From Hemileia vastatrix (lineage: Eukaryota; Basidiomycota; Pucciniomycetes; Pucciniales; Zaghouaniaceae): a stretch of DNA of 64,000 bases. The notes under the pieces were generated by a model. That model did no database searches. It had not been told where the DNA came from and was given only the letters and a program-made list of their open reading frames with translations. This document shows, piece by piece, positions 11,747 through 24,060 of the stretch (position 1 is the stretch's first letter; every line of letters begins with the position of its first letter). Position numbers and translations under genes: made by a program. The stretch is from assembly GCA_030280995.1 (NCBI GenBank), contig JASXTE010000002.1, positions 35,297,183 to 35,361,182 of the forward strand. The letters are read 5' to 3'.

Positions 11747-14158
11747 CAAACTCCCTTAATAATAGGTTTGCACACTCATACTCCTCATTTCCACTGTTTG
11801 GGACACTTAGCCTTGAAAACAAAAACATAATTTTAATGATTACTATTATCATTAAAATTTATAGAAATGAAATTTGGCTTACATTGTTAGCTCCATTTTT
11901 TTCCTTTGAATCTTATACATGCTGAATTCTATACTTCCTTGTACAAAATAATTCAAAACATTTACTTCATTTTGCTGCCCCATTCTATACAGCCGATCAA
12001 CAGCCTGTTGCTCAACTGCTGGATTCCAATTTGGCTCCTATTTCAACATTGAACATATAAAAAATTTAATATTTTTGTTCTTAATATGAAATAAAAGACA
12101 TTGAGCTCACCATTATATATACATTTTGAGCACACCTGAGATCTATACCCACTCCTGCAGCCTGAATCGTTCCAACCAAAACTTGGCAATTTTTATTAAA
12201 ATGGAATTCATGCATATTTTTGTCTCGCTTTGTCCGGCTGAGTTCACCCGTAAGCTGGGTATACCTAATATTGTGGTCATCTAAAGCCATTTTTATTCTA
12301 TTTTGAAATACTAGAAAATTGTTTTTAATAAGCCAACACAATTTTGTAAAACAATTCATTATAGAATCACTTACATCTGCAAAAAGTCTGCAAAGTTGGA
12401 GAATATAACAGCTTTTGGAAAATTTATATCCCTTTCACCAGACAAAAAGTTTTTTAAGTGGCCTATAAGATGACAAATCTTTGCGGAATGCTGCCAGGTG
12501 AAATCAAAAGTTGGAGTTTCATCCAGATTTTCGTAGATTGGATGGTTGCAGAATTTTCTTAAAATCATCAGCTCTCTTAGAAACTCAGATGAGTCCCAAG
12601 GGAAGTCAGTGCTTCTGGAGGGCCCATATCGCTCAGTGAATCCTTCTTGAAGCACATCAAGTTTAGACCTCCATGGATCTGCTAATTGAACCGATATCCC
12701 CCTTTGAATCTTTTTTGGAAGAGACAAAATTGCATCCTTTGTTCTACGTAGGCTTATGACTTTCATTAAGTGATTGATTGATTTAATAGAATTAGCCTTT
12801 CCTTTTTGCAAACCTGGAAAAAGGAAATTCTTCCATAACCAGTCTTCTTGCCACTTTTCGATTCTAAGAAAAAATATGAGACTTTGAAGGTCAGTGGGCC
12901 TGTTCTGAAGTGGAGTTCCAGTCAAGCATAGTCGGTGTTGGGATTCCAAGTCAAATATTGTTTGAGCCCTCTGCGAGTAAGGATTTTTAATGTAACTAAA
13001 AGAATATTTATAAAAATTGATAATAAAAATTAAGTTTTAAGTTTTAGATATAGAAATGGGCACTAACTGAGCTTCATCTAAAACAACTCTATACCAAAAG
13101 AGCATTTGAGTCACCGGTATCTTTTTTTGGCTTTGATTTTTTGACATCGTTGGGCTAGCTATTTCATAGGTCGTTAAAACAATAGCAGTGTCCTGTAGCT
13201 CATTGACATTAGTATTTTGACAATCCTTCCCATAAAGAACCTTGAAAGGAAGTGCATTATCTTCAAAGTGCACACTTATTTCATTGATCCAATTCGATAG
13301 TGTTGCCAGGGGGCATATAATCAGTGTGGCTGAACTCCGATTAATACCTTCTTGATTTTCTGATACCTGGAATTGTCTTGCTTCACCTTGAGTTGCACTT
13401 ATAAGAGAAAGAGTTGAAAGTGTCTTTCCCAAACCCATATCATCAGCAAGTATTGACCCGTTTCCTTCAGGCGGCAATTGATTGTTAGGAAACTGATCTT
13501 TATAGTCATCGAATCCAGTTCTAAGCCAATGGTTGTCCTGGTGCCTCCACATGATATCCAACTTTTCCTTTAACATTCGTTCATTGTCAATCATAAAATT
13601 TATTGCTTGAAGTTGATGTGTTTTGAGAACTGTTTTGATTCCTCGGATAAGTTGATCAGCTTTCCAATCTTGAGTACTCTGAGATATTTGGAAAGAGCCT
13701 TCAAAAATTACATGCGGGATATTAAAAAAGATAGTGGAGTCGTAGTTCAGGATTGGACATAAATCGATTTGTGCAGAAGAAAATGCTTCTTTAGCAAGAC
13801 TGATTAGTGTACTTGAAGAAAAGAGGCATCCCCAAAGTTGATACTGATTACCAAAAACTGGAACCAAGTAAGCATGAAAATAGAAAGGCTTCATAGGATT
13901 CAAGGCACTTCTTTGGTTTAAATGGTGAGATCCAGAGCCAATGTCACCCAATAGTGGTCCAATGTGCTGACTCTGCACTTGAGAAAGATTACCAACAAGG
14001 GTTGGTTTTCTTTCTTCAAATAGTCCAAAAATATGAACATTCGAATGGCCTCGCTGTAAAATTGTGGGGGTCGGTGAGTTTTGAAATCTTGAAATTACAT
14101 TCATATAAATTTGATCGATTGTTATTGAGAACTGTCCAACACATCTGAGACTTGACAT
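11730..14158 (-). CDS. SNF2-family ATPase/helicase (Rad5/Rad16/HLTF-like, no RING), intact, copy A
   Basis: Five exons: 14158-13068, 12995-12375, 12297-12111, 12037-11883 and 11811-11730; 711 residues. It is a DNA-dependent ATPase that would remodel chromatin or protein-DNA complexes. Motifs in order: ILADDMGLGKT (Walker A Lys ~245), LIICPLATLSNW, DEAH at 361-364 formed across intron 1 (the genomic read-through gives DEAQ), LCLTGTPLQN (386-395), SLRRTK, then the C-terminal lobe with TQLTGELSR, GTIQAAGVGIDL, NWNPAVEQQAVDRLYRMGQ (Arg 648 and 651). The motif spacing and LRRTK fit the Rad5/16 group, but the RING finger usual there is absent. The first ~200 residues resemble no domain I can name. 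Copy B carries a frameshift in this gene; copy A does not. Confidence 0.9.
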
Positions 14159-15012
14159 ATTAAGTAAGAATAGTATCTGAAGATAGTGGTTGTTAAAAGA
14201 TGAATTGAAGCAAAAAATGAAGAATCAGTTTTGAATAAAACGACAAAATAACTTTTTAGCATATGCTATGCTAAGCTCATAATTCTTTCACATGTATTAT
14301 TATTATCTTTTTAATAAATATTGGAAGTAAATCAATGATAACTGAAATGAATAATATGTCTTAAAAATAAATCTTGAGCCTATAGAGTAAATTTTGGTTT
14401 GTGGAGGAAGAAAAATTTTCTCAATAAAAATGTGCATTATTGTTACATTATAATCACAAAATAGAATAATTTCACTCTTATTACACTTATTTATGTTTCT
14501 GTCTAATAGTAAAATGCTTTAGATGTCAGTTCAAAATCCAAATTGAAGCTACTACCTAGAACGATATCTTGATACTAACATACTTTTTGTAAGTCTTTGG
14601 AAAGACACTTATGGTGATCTCAATAATATTAAAATTGATTTGAATTGTATGTTTTATCAAATATCTATGTAGTCTAGTGTAATAATTGAGATACTACAGT
14701 TTAACCTTCTGTTACCAACTTGGCAAGAAAATATATGTAGATATTCTTAGAACGAATATCAAATTTTGCTTTCCACAAGATGGGAAAGTGAATATTATGA
14801 TATGTTAAATGATATGTTCAAGCTTTGCTCAATCTGTGCTCAGCTCAAAATCAAAGTAATCACCAAGCTCCAAGAAACCTGTGATTGAGTTTGGTTGAAC
14901 CTAGGTCTAACTGATTACCAAATCTTTGTCCAATTAATTTAAATCTGGTTTCACAATGAACTCCCAACAGCCTTCCAACAGCTTTCCAACCACTTCCCAA
15001 CATTTTTAAATG
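14159..15012. other. Subterminal non-coding region, copy A
   Basis: AT-rich leader between the SNF2 start codon and the terminus. It contains short repeated motifs close to the end (for example TTCCAAC repeated near 14970-15000 and GCTCAA/GCTCAG near 14820-14850), as is usual for transposase-binding subterminal repeats of CACTA elements. Confidence 0.55.
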
Positions 15013-15053
15013 AGGGGTATTGCTAGCAATACCCCCCCAAATTTTCTGTGGTG
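15013..15053 (-). repeat. Terminal inverted repeat of copy A
   Basis: Reading inward from 15053 the end is CACCACAGAAAATTTGGGGG, then the perfect 20-bp palindrome GGGTATTGCTAGCAATACCC. It is identical to the left terminus of copy B (31716-31756) and is followed outside by ATT at 15054-15056, consistent with a 3-bp target duplication whose partner lies off the window. Confidence 0.92.
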
Positions 15054-15056
15054 ATT

Positions 15057-15409
15057 ACTATTTTTTCCCCTTATAAAATATATATATATTTTTTCTCCTA
15101 CATTAAATTTTTTGAATATTGTCTTATACTTTTTTATTCCAAGGAACAATGAGAAATTTCTATTGATAGGGGCTCAATATCAACTTTTGTCTAGAAAATT
15201 TAAAATTATGTGCAAATATTTTTACAGAGTTATATTTTTATTAATAAAGTTTTTAAAAAGGACTTAAATAGTATTCTTTTTTATATATTTGCAGAAATAA
15301 AATTGATAATTGAAATAATATTCCAGACATAGTATACTATGTGTCATTTAAGATATTTCTACTTATATCAAACCTGACCTCCCAACATTAAATGGATCTA
15401 TATATAAAA
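15057..15409. other. AT-rich spacer, nothing recognised
   Basis: Flank of copy A. It is very AT-rich with a short TA run near 15080-15090. I see no gene or repeat. Confidence 0.5.
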
Positions 15410-15683
15410 TTGAATATTATGGTATGTTAAGTTTTGTGGCTCAACCATTGCTTAAATTTGTTCCAACTGATGCTCAACTTAAATCCAAAGCTCTGCTCAA
15501 GAAGGGATAAATCAAGGCTCAATTTAGGGCCAACTTTTTTTTCAAAATTTTTTCATATAATTTAAAAACAGTTTCCTAATTCTTTCAAAACATTTCCCCA
15601 ACGATTTCCCAACCTCCTCCTGAAAGTTTCAAAAAGAGGGAACTTCTAGCAGTTCACCCCCTGATTTCCCGTGGTGTATGATC
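15410..15683. mobile_element. Right-end terminus of a related CACTA-like element (relic)
   Basis: This stretch parallels the subterminal region of copy A at 14790-15053: GGTATGTTAA near the start, GCTCAA repeats, TTTCCCAAC runs, then an imperfect palindrome GAACTTCTAGCAGTTC, a C-run and the end CTGATTTCCCGTGGTG at 15683. The terminal GTGGTG is the complement of CACCAC. No matching left end was found in the window. Confidence 0.55.
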
Positions 15684-18600
15684 TTTCTGTGTCATTCATA
15701 TTTATCATTTGATTCATTGTTTTTCACCATTATACTATTAATTTTATTAGTATTGAAAAAACTTGTAAGCCAAATGCATACTGGGAGATGCTTCCTCTTT
15801 AATAATCTTATTAAATAAAAGTAAAAAAAAATATAAAAAGTATTAGTTTTAAAATAAATAAATTGATATTTGAAAGCAAAAAGAGGAATAAAAAAGTAAA
15901 ATAAAAGTGATTAATTATGAAATTAAACATTCAAATAAAATTTCTGCCATCAAAGATAATTTGAGTTTTCAGACCAAATTTGCACCACCAGTTCTAGATT
16001 TGGAATATATTTTAATTTTTTTAAAATTAATAAAAGTGTCCACCTCAGGTTTTCCAAAAAATCAGGAGGATAGTATAGCAGTATAAAACTACTTCTGATT
16101 GAGCAAAAATTCATTTTAACTTCCATTGAATAAATTTATCCCATCTGACTGCATGCAACCAAAAGTGTCCAGCACAAGCTCAGCTGAACTTGCGCTGGAC
16201 ACTTTTATGATGGAGAGTAGCTAGGGTGTAAGTCTTCTTCAGTTAATCTTGTGTTCCTTTTAAAAATGTCTATGGGTATTTGATCTTTCTGTGTCATCCA
16301 TATTTATTATTTTATTAATTTTTAGTCACCATTATATTATTAATGTTTTTAGTATAGCAAAAACATGTGTACTGAATGTACACTGGGTGATTTTACAACT
16401 TTAATAATATATAATAATTGTAAAAAAATGTGAAAATTATCAGCTTTACCAAAATAAAATTGATATTTAAAAGCTAAAGGATAAAATTAAAATTAAAGAG
16501 ATCAAACATGAAATAAAGACATTAAGTATAATTTCTGCTATCATGATCCAGTAGAGGCTTCAGAAAAAATGGGCACCATCATAGATTAACATGGATTAAA
16601 TTTACTTTTTACCAAGGTAAAAATTTGTCTACCTTAGGTTTGGACAAACTTCAGGCGACAATTTGTCCATATAAAACTACTTTCAGTGCAATTATGGAGT
16701 GATAATCCAGTCTCATTTCCATAAAAAGAATTGATTGCATCTGACGGCATGCAACCAAAATTGTCCAGCACAAGTTTGGCCAAACTTGTGCTGGACACTT
16801 TTATCATGGAGAGTAGCCAGGGTGCAAGTCATTTTAAATCATCTGGAATTTCTTATAAACATGTCCACTGTTATTAAATTTTTGTGCCTCACTCATATTT
16901 ATCAATTGATTAATTTTTTGTTACCATTATATTATTAATATTAACGGTATAGCAAAAACTTTTGTGCCAAATGAATACTGGGTGATGTTACAACTTTTAT
17001 AATATTATTAAATAAAGGTAAAAAAATATGAAAATGGTTTATTTTAAAAAACATAAACTTCTATCCAAAAGCAATATGAGGGGAATAAAGTAAAATAAAA
17101 GAAATCAAAGATGAAAATTAAAATCCAAGTTAAATTACTGCCATAAACAGAAAAAGAAGATGTTTAATCAAATTAGCACAATCAGGGCTAAACTTGCACT
17201 AAATTTTCTTTTTTGTAAAAATAAAAAAAAAATCCACGTGAGATTTACCAAAACTTCAGGATGACAATTTTGCCATATAAAACTACTTCTAGTGAAATTT
17301 TTTATCAAAAATTTATCTTCATTTCCATAGAGAGAATTGCTCCCATCTTACTGCACCTGACCAAAAAGTGTCCAGCACAAGTTGGGCTGAACTTGTGCTG
17401 GACACTTTTATGATGGAGAGTAGCTAGGGTAGAATTTTTTATCAGTTCATCTAGTATTTCTTACAAAAATGTCTACTGGTATTTTATCTTTGTGCCTTAC
17501 TCATAAATATCATTTGATTAATTTTTGGTCACCATTATATTATTAATTCTATAAGTATAGAAAAAACTCATGCCCCAAATGCATACCAGGTGATGTTACT
17601 AAATTTATAATATTATTAAATAAATTTATAAAAATATGAAAATAATTTATTTTAAAAATTATTAATTGATATCCAAAAGCAATATGAGGAATAAAAAATT
17701 AAGTTAAAGGGATTAAATATGAAAAAATAAATACAAGTAATATTCCTACTATCAAAGGCCAGTAGAGGTGTTGAAGCAAATGAGAGCCATCAGGGATAAA
17801 TTGTACAAAATTTACTTTTTTTAAAGATAAAAAATTGTGCACCTCTGGTTTGGATTAACTCTAGGTAGAAAATTTGGCTGTATAAAACTACTTCTAGTGA
17901 AGTTTTTTATCAAATAATTTTTTTCATTGCCATAGAGAGAATTGATCTCATATGACTGCACCTGACCAAAAGTGTCCAGCACAAGTTCGTCCGAACTTGT
18001 GCTGGAAATTTTTTTGATGGTGATTATCTAGGGTGCAGGTCTTCTTCAGTGCAACTGGTATTTGTTTAAAACATATCCACTGGTATTTGATATTTCTGTT
18101 TTATTAATATTTTATCATTTGATCAAATTTTTTTCACCAGTATATTATTATTTTTATTAGTATAGCAAAAAAACATGTGCCAAATGCTTACAGGGTGATG
18201 TTAAACCTTTAATAATTTTATTAAATACAGGTAAAAAATTATGAAAATGATTTGTTTTACATAAAATTAATTGATATCTAAAAGAAAAAAAGGGATAAAA
18301 AGAAATAGGTTTAATAAAAGGGATTTTATATGAAATTAAAAATTCAAGCTAAATGCCTACTATCAAGGCTCAGAAGAGGTGTTGGATAAAATGGGCACCA
18401 TCAGGAATAAAATTGTACTTAATTTGATTTTTTGAAAAACTAAATGAAGTTTTCAACTGATTTTTTTCCAAGATTTAGTTGGACACTTTGTCTATATCAA
18501 ATTACTTCTAGTACCATGATTGACCAAATTACATCCTCATTTCCATATGCAGAATAGATCCCATATGGCCGGACCAGGCCAAAGGTGTCAACCACAAGTT

Positions 18601-19430
18601 TGAGAATTCTTCTGGTGGACACTTTTATGATGGACAGTAGTAGGGTGAAAGTCTTCTTTAGTTATTCTAGTATTCCTCATAAACATTTCCAACTTATTTT
18701 TGGCCAAAAATCAGGTGCAAAGTTTGTCCATATCAAATTACTTCTAATGCCATGATTGACTTAAAATTGATTCTCATTGCCATATAGAGAGTTGATCCCA
18801 TATGACTGGATCTGGAAAAAGTGTCACCACAATTTTTGAGTAAGTTAAGTTTGAAAATTTTATGATGGAAAGTAATTGAAAGTATTCTTCATTTCATCAA
18901 GTAATCCTCATAAATATTTCCACCTGTATTTTGGCCAAACTTCAGGTGGACACTTTGGCCATATTAAATTAATTCTAGTTCCATGTTGATAAAAAACTCA
19001 TACTTATTGCCATATATAGATATTAAACCCATCAGACTGTCCCTTTCTAATAGTGTCTTACTGAATTATGGCTATACCTCAGTTGGACACTTTTATGATG
19101 CAGAGTAGCTAGGAAAAAAGTATTCTTCAGTTAATTTGGAATTCATAATAAATTTATCCTCCTGAAGTTTAGCCTAACTTCAGGTGGACAATTTTGGAAA
19201 GCACCAGTTAGTCACTATCCATCAAAGAAGTGTTCACCAAAATTTTGGCTAAACTTGTGATGGACCCCTTTGATCAGCCACAGTCAGATGAGATCAACTC
19301 TTTAGATGGAAATGAGGATGTCATTTTGGTCAATCATGGAAATAGAAGTAGTTTGATGTGGCCAAATTATCCCCCTAAAGGTCAGACAAACCTCACAAGG
19401 ACACTTTTTAACAGGGAGTAACTGAGAAAA
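15684..19430. repeat. Tandem array, about 600-bp unit, each with a strong hairpin
   Basis: Five roughly 600-bp units start near 15686, 16280, 16882, 17485 and 18087 (TTGATCTTTCTGTG or close). Each contains a near-perfect inverted repeat of the form AGTGTCCAGCACAAGTT, a short loop, and its complement, followed by TTTTATGATGGAGAGTAGCT (hairpins near 16167, 16761, 17368, 17972 and 18577). From about 18640 the units shorten to ~250 bp and degrade, and the last one (about 19230-19410) is inverted. No coding capacity; the array resembles long subterminal repeats of a DNA transposon or a satellite. Confidence 0.85.
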
Positions 19431-19729
19431 ATCCATTTATCAGAAGGAAAATCCTTTATTGGATAGATGCCAAGGTTGCATATTTGTGTATTATGGTCAG
19501 TATTAATTTTGAAAGTGTCTGTCCAAGCAATTTTGTTGCCCATTATGACACATTTTGTTTTTAATGTTTCAAACTGTGTGATACAAGATTAAGGTGTCAC
19601 ATAGTATAATTAAGTTCTATTAAGTGCCCTCCTATTATTCCTAAATTTAAAATTTAATATCTTACATAATAATTATTTTTTATATAAATTCATCAATATT
19701 TTATTTTATTATCAAATTTAATAATGAAA
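19431..19729. other. AT-rich spacer, nothing recognised
   Basis: About 300 bp between the tandem array and the next element terminus. I see no gene or repeat. Confidence 0.45.
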
Positions 19730-20003
19730 GTATCCTGAATGATTATATATGCATAAGCTTAGGTTAGATCAATTTGTGCTCAATTTTTACTCAACAGAGG
19801 ACCAAAATCAAGTTTTGGAGGATCAACTTGTGCATAATTTGGAATCAGTTGATATTCTGTGTATAATCAATCTGAGAATAAATGTACTTCCAATACTATT
19901 TTGTATCTTGTTATAAAGTGAGAATAACCCTGGAATAGTAAGAGACACTCTGTAGTTCAAAGAGAGGGGATAGCTAGCAGTACAACCCCTGATTTTTTGT
20001 GGT
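19730..20003. mobile_element. Right-end terminus of another related CACTA-like element (relic)
   Basis: Subterminal-like sequence with GCTCAA, TTAGATCAA and ACTCAACAG motifs ends in GATAGCTAGCAGTACAACCC then CTGATTTTTTGTGGTG at 20003, followed by ATT. The core CTAGCAGTACAACCCCTGATTT parallels the terminus at 15683 (CTAGCAGTTCACCCCCTGATTT). It abuts, and seems inserted into, a copia-like reverse transcriptase relic. Confidence 0.55.
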
Positions 20004-20510
20004 GATTTGTGATATAAAGTTGATGTGAGAAGAATGCATTGTGAGGTAAACGTTTCAGTAAAATTAATACCATATTTTTGCAACAAACCTTTGGCCACAT
20101 AACATGCTTTATAGATTGGTGATCTTGAGAAAGAATCCTTGATGGTAAAAGCCTATTTTGCATTGGTTAGTTTGGTGCCAGGAGGATGTTTTTCTTCATA
20201 CCACTCATCCATATCTTTCATTTTTGACAGTTCCCTTTTGCATTCTTTATCCCATTTTCAACTGTCAGGTGAGAGCATAGCTTGCAAATGAGTTCTTCAG
20301 ATTATTGATGTTTGGTACAAACCTTTCTCTACTGTGTTATGCACATTTCTTTCTTGAGAAATAAGGGTTTCTTTATCTTTGAAATCACCAAGTTTCATGG
20401 CCTTGATGATATACTCAATGGGAGCCTTTTGAAGGTGGGGGTTGAAAAGCAGCTATGTGAGCAAGAAGATGATCACCAGGGAAAACATCCATAGCAGATT
20501 TAAAAAATGA
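20004..20510 (-). pseudogene. Ty1/copia-like reverse transcriptase fragment (degenerate)
   Basis: On the minus strand the translation contains WDKECKRELSKMKDMDEWYE, PPGTKLTNAK, then after a stop codon VAKGLLQKYGINFTETF. This matches the start of copia reverse transcriptases (typically KW..AM..E...M..N.TW, RYKARLVAKGF.Q..GIDY.ETFAP). The Arg-Tyr-Lys-Ala-Arg-Leu stretch has decayed and there is at least one in-frame stop, so it is dead. The catalytic domain (YVDD) is missing because the sequence is cut at 20003 by a DNA-transposon terminus. The 5' part (20230-20510 on the complement) is only weakly recognisable. Confidence 0.65.
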
Positions 20511-20518
20511 ATTTGATT

Positions 20519-20640
20519 CACCAATCAATATTTGGGGGTGGGGAACTTGCTAGCAAGTCCTCAACTTGAGTTCAGATGGAAATCATACTGAACTCATAAT
20601 GAACTAATACTGAGCTTTACTTTGAACTCATCTTGAGGTT
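20519..20640 (+). mobile_element. Left-end terminus of a CACTA-like element (second TIR family)
   Basis: Begins CACCAATCAATATTTGGGGG, then the near-palindrome AACTTGCTAGCAAGTCC and repeats of TGAACTCAT/TGAGTTCAG. It is the same design as the 261-bp element at 60064 (CACCACACAATATGGGGG, ACTTGCTAGCAAGTCC, GAGTTCAG repeats). I could not find the matching right end in the window. Confidence 0.55.
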
Positions 20641-23043
20641 TTTACCAAGGATGAATGATTCTTTACTGAAAGCATAGTGAGATTTTGATGAGAAATTAAC
20701 ATAAACGCAATAAAAAAAGCTTAATAATCTAATCAATTCACAGTATTTTCTAATGAAACATAATTTAATGAAAATTTTGAATTGATATTTATCAATAAAA
20801 AGACTATAAATTAAAAAGTTTATTTCAAATATTTCACTTTTTACTTTATTATTGTTACTGGAAAAAATATAGAAGAAAATCAAAGATTTTTTCTATTAAA
20901 AATTCCTTTTAACTCATAATTTGAATATTTAATTTTTAAGTATGATACATATCAACTGATCTTATCTTTGATTTGTACTTATAGTTTTTGATTATGCAAA
21001 AAAGTCATTTTCAATATGATTAATTTATCTTTGAAACCCATCCAACCATCAAAATTTTTCAAATTTAAATTCTAGAATACCATTGAAAACACACATAACT
21101 AAATAAATAAAAGATAGGAATGTATTTTTTCTAATTTCAGACTCCATGAAAGTCTCTCAGAGCTTTTTTACACTAAGAACTAATAATTGAGACATTATTT
21201 GATAACATTTCTTCAAATAAGTCTACTTATTATAATAGTATATTTTAATTCAGTTTTTGAGCTTTTCAACTGCAAAAAGATGATTAAAATTAAAAGAAAA
21301 CCAATTTCTACCTTTTTAAAATTCTAGTTATGTTCAAAATACTAAACATTTTCATAATATGACATTATTAAAAATCAATACATAGCTGTGATTATGGAAC
21401 TTTTTTTGATATATTTTATTACCATTCCATGGGAAATTATGAGTTAGTAGAGTTAGGTTATGCATTGAAAAAATTAATCACTAATCAGTGAGTTTTTAAT
21501 GTGACAAAAAGATAATTAAAATGAAATAAAAGTTTAAAGATAAAATAAATAAAAAACAATAAAAATTTCTTCAAAATTTAATCTGAATTATAAAGTAATC
21601 TTGAATGCTTTATTTTAGGATAATAGCAAGTTTTTCCTGGAAATAAAAATCATAAATTTAAAAATATAATCTTATGTGAAAACAGGTGTTTGAACTTTAA
21701 TTTTAAATTTTGTGATTGTTCAAGGACTCTCACAAATAGGTAGAAGTTATGTTTTTTTATTATTATATAAAATTCTCATTAGAGAAATAATATATGGTAT
21801 TTATTTTATAAAAAAGGTAAAATAGGTATTTTACTTATTCTTATGGGAAATTACCAGCATTTAAAATATTATACTTTGGCCAATACATCTATTTTTACAT
21901 ACTTTAAACAAAAAATTACTTCAATTTTAAGATGTTCAAATATAAATTAAATAAAATGGTTAAACTCAAAATTGAAAAATAATTTTAAATTTGAAATATA
22001 TGGTTTAAGGATTTATCTCTTCTTTCTTAACAATATGATATTCACACTTACATAGGACTTCTTTATTAGAATACAATATTTACACTTATGGCTGAAAATT
22101 AAATTATGCTTCTATTCATTGTAAAATTCTATGAAATAAAATTAATTTAATATTTTTTTAAAATAAAAGACCATATAAATCTTTATAATAATTTTCTGTA
22201 TCAAAAAGGTGTAATAGAATGAATTTATTTATATTAAAATGTATTTTAAAAGATAAACATTCACCTCTTCAGTAAATATTACTACAAAAAATTAGGGTTA
22301 TAATTTTAAATTTGTAAAATTATCAATTGAGAGAAAAGACATTTTTTCCCTTTTATAAAAATTACCCAGTTTATCCTGTAAGCCTTCTTCTAACTTACAT
22401 ATATAAATCCAAAAAAGCACTTTGATAATAAGAAGTATCTGGATAATTTTAATTTAAAACTTAAAATATCTTTCCTTAAATTATTTTTGATATAAACAGA
22501 GGATCTCATACCTTTTTTACATATTATTATTGTAGATAATTAAGTTTATTTATTTTCTTAATCTATCACACAGAAACGAGATCATGTCATAATCATAGAA
22601 AATAGACTTACAATAAATTTTAGTCAAATATTATATCAAAATATTCCATCAACCATATTTAGTTTTAGAACCTCATATTATTCAATATAAATCTTTTTGA
22701 GATATTTTTACATAATAAAATATTGTGTAAGACTTTAAATATGTTGAAAGTCTACTTATTGTTTTAACTTAGCTTGAAGCCTAATGATACACAAGATTTC
22801 ATTGGTGGATCAATCTAAGTTCCATCAAAGATAAGTTGCATATTAATTTAAAAATTTATATAGCTATTTGAATGAAAATATTGCAATATAAAGAAGGAGT
22901 CAAAGGGTTTCATTTATTTCTGAATATATAATAGTACATATATAAAGTGATTTAACTTATTTCAAGTTGTCAAAATTGTATATTACAGTTAGTTAATTAG
23001 GTATTCATATTAATAAAAGAAGAAATAATGAAAGCAAAAATAT
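20641..23043. other. AT-rich region without recognisable genes
   Basis: About 2.4 kb, very AT-rich, only short chance ORFs with no family signal. Possibly old decayed repeats. Confidence 0.5.
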
Positions 23044-23245
23044 CAGGGGGTATCAAAGTTAGAAATATTTCATTTCAAAATACGTCTTTTCTCCACCAAA
23101 TCAACCATGATTATTTTTTTAAATTTGCCATATTGTGCCCCAAAAATACCTTTTTACTGAGAATTAATTTTGAGTTTGTAGCTGTCTTTTGGTGTTGCCA
23201 AATACCTTTTAAAGAATTACAAATTTCTAACTTTGATACCCCCTA
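23044..23245. mobile_element. Short inverted-repeat element (MITE-like), 202 bp
   Basis: Terminal inverted repeats of about 20 bp: GGGGGTATCAAAGTTAGAAA at 23044 and its complement ending at 23245. A degenerate relative of the same motif (GGATATCAAAGTTGGGGTAT) follows at 23270-23289. No coding capacity. A target duplication is not clear. Confidence 0.6.
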
Positions 23246-23297
23246 TTAAATATATTAATATATTATGGGATATCAAAGTTGGGGTATCTGCAATTAG

Positions 23298-23444
23298 GGA
23301 TCAGGAATTTTTTTTCACAGGATCAGACATTATTAAGTGCAGAAGATTCTTATTAACTAGCTCAAGGGTTAGTGGATAAGGAATCCACAGTAATGCTTTA
23401 TCCAGCCTCTTATACCCTAATTTCTATTCCTAATTCCTGATCCC
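23298..23444. repeat. Inverted repeat with 13-bp arms
   Basis: GGGATCAGGAATT at 23298 and its exact complement ending at 23444 bracket about 120 bp. It may be the remnant of another small foldback element. No target duplication was identified. Confidence 0.5.
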
Positions 23445-23829
23445 AAACTCATCACATCCATGATAGATTTTTAAGAAATTCAGATAAATTATAATTGCTG
23501 ATGCCATCCTTAAGTCTTTCCTCACTCTATGCTACTTAATTTTGGTGTCAAAAACTTAAATTCTTTTTCTATCTACACACCTCAACTGCACATTCAAGGG
23601 TGAATTCCTACTTCCCTCATTACACAAGCCTTCCACCAACAACTTCAACATGAAATTGAATATTTTTTCAAAGTTTCTTTTTCTTCATTCATCACTCATA
23701 TCCTTTTCCTCCTCTCCTCAAACATCCCTCAAATATTTTGGTTGCATTTTTTTAACTCATCTCACCAGGTAAGTCATTTTTTTCATTTTTGTCAATTTTT
23801 TATTTTCTAATCATGAATTATTTTTTTTG

Positions 23830-23839
<10 letters not shown>

Positions 23840-23862
<23 letters not shown>
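23840..23862. repeat. Long poly-T tract
   Basis: An uninterrupted T run of more than 20 bases inside a pyrimidine-rich region; it could be the tail of a retroposed sequence on the minus strand. Confidence 0.7.
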
Positions 23863-23864
<2 letters not shown>

Positions 23865-23924
23865 TAAGTGCTTCATTGATTTTTTTTCAAGGTTAACCTA
23901 ATTTATTTATTTTTTCTCTCCTTC

Positions 23925-24060
23925 TTTACTCTCCCTCTTTTCTCTCCCTCTTTTCTCTCCCTCTTTTCTCTCCCTCTTTTCTCTCCCTCTTTTCTCTCCC
24001 TCTTTTCTCTCCCTCTTTTCTCTCCCTCTTTTCTCTCCCTTATTTCTCTCCGTCTTATCT
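23925..24060. repeat. 13-bp pyrimidine minisatellite
   Basis: About nine tandem copies of CTCTCCCTCTTTT, perfect in the middle and degenerate at the edges. The complement gives an artificial Glu/Arg/Lys-rich open frame that is not a gene. Confidence 0.9.

Larger units (their letters stand above)
1..15053 (-). mobile_element. Giant CACTA-like transposon, copy A (partial, runs off left edge)
   Basis: This block is the near-perfect reverse complement of 31716-46766; corresponding positions sum to 46767-46769 throughout, so only a few 1-bp indels separate the copies. Its outer end at 15053 is the same terminal inverted repeat as in copy B, followed by ATT (15054-15056), the same trinucleotide that flanks copy B. 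The other end, including the Tet-like gene, hairpin block and far terminus, would lie to the left of the window. Visible genes are the tail of the 653-residue protein gene, accessory protein 2, the transposase, accessory protein 1 and the SNF2 ATPase. All visible reading frames are open, so this copy looks younger or better preserved than B at two loci. Confidence 0.93.

Noticed and set aside
13037..13080. SNF2 box read as DEAQ
   Set aside because: It is an intron read-through; joining at the GT-AG borders gives the normal DEAH followed by YIKN.
19230..19421. 63-residue ORF
   Set aside because: Lies in the inverted last unit of the ~600-bp tandem array.
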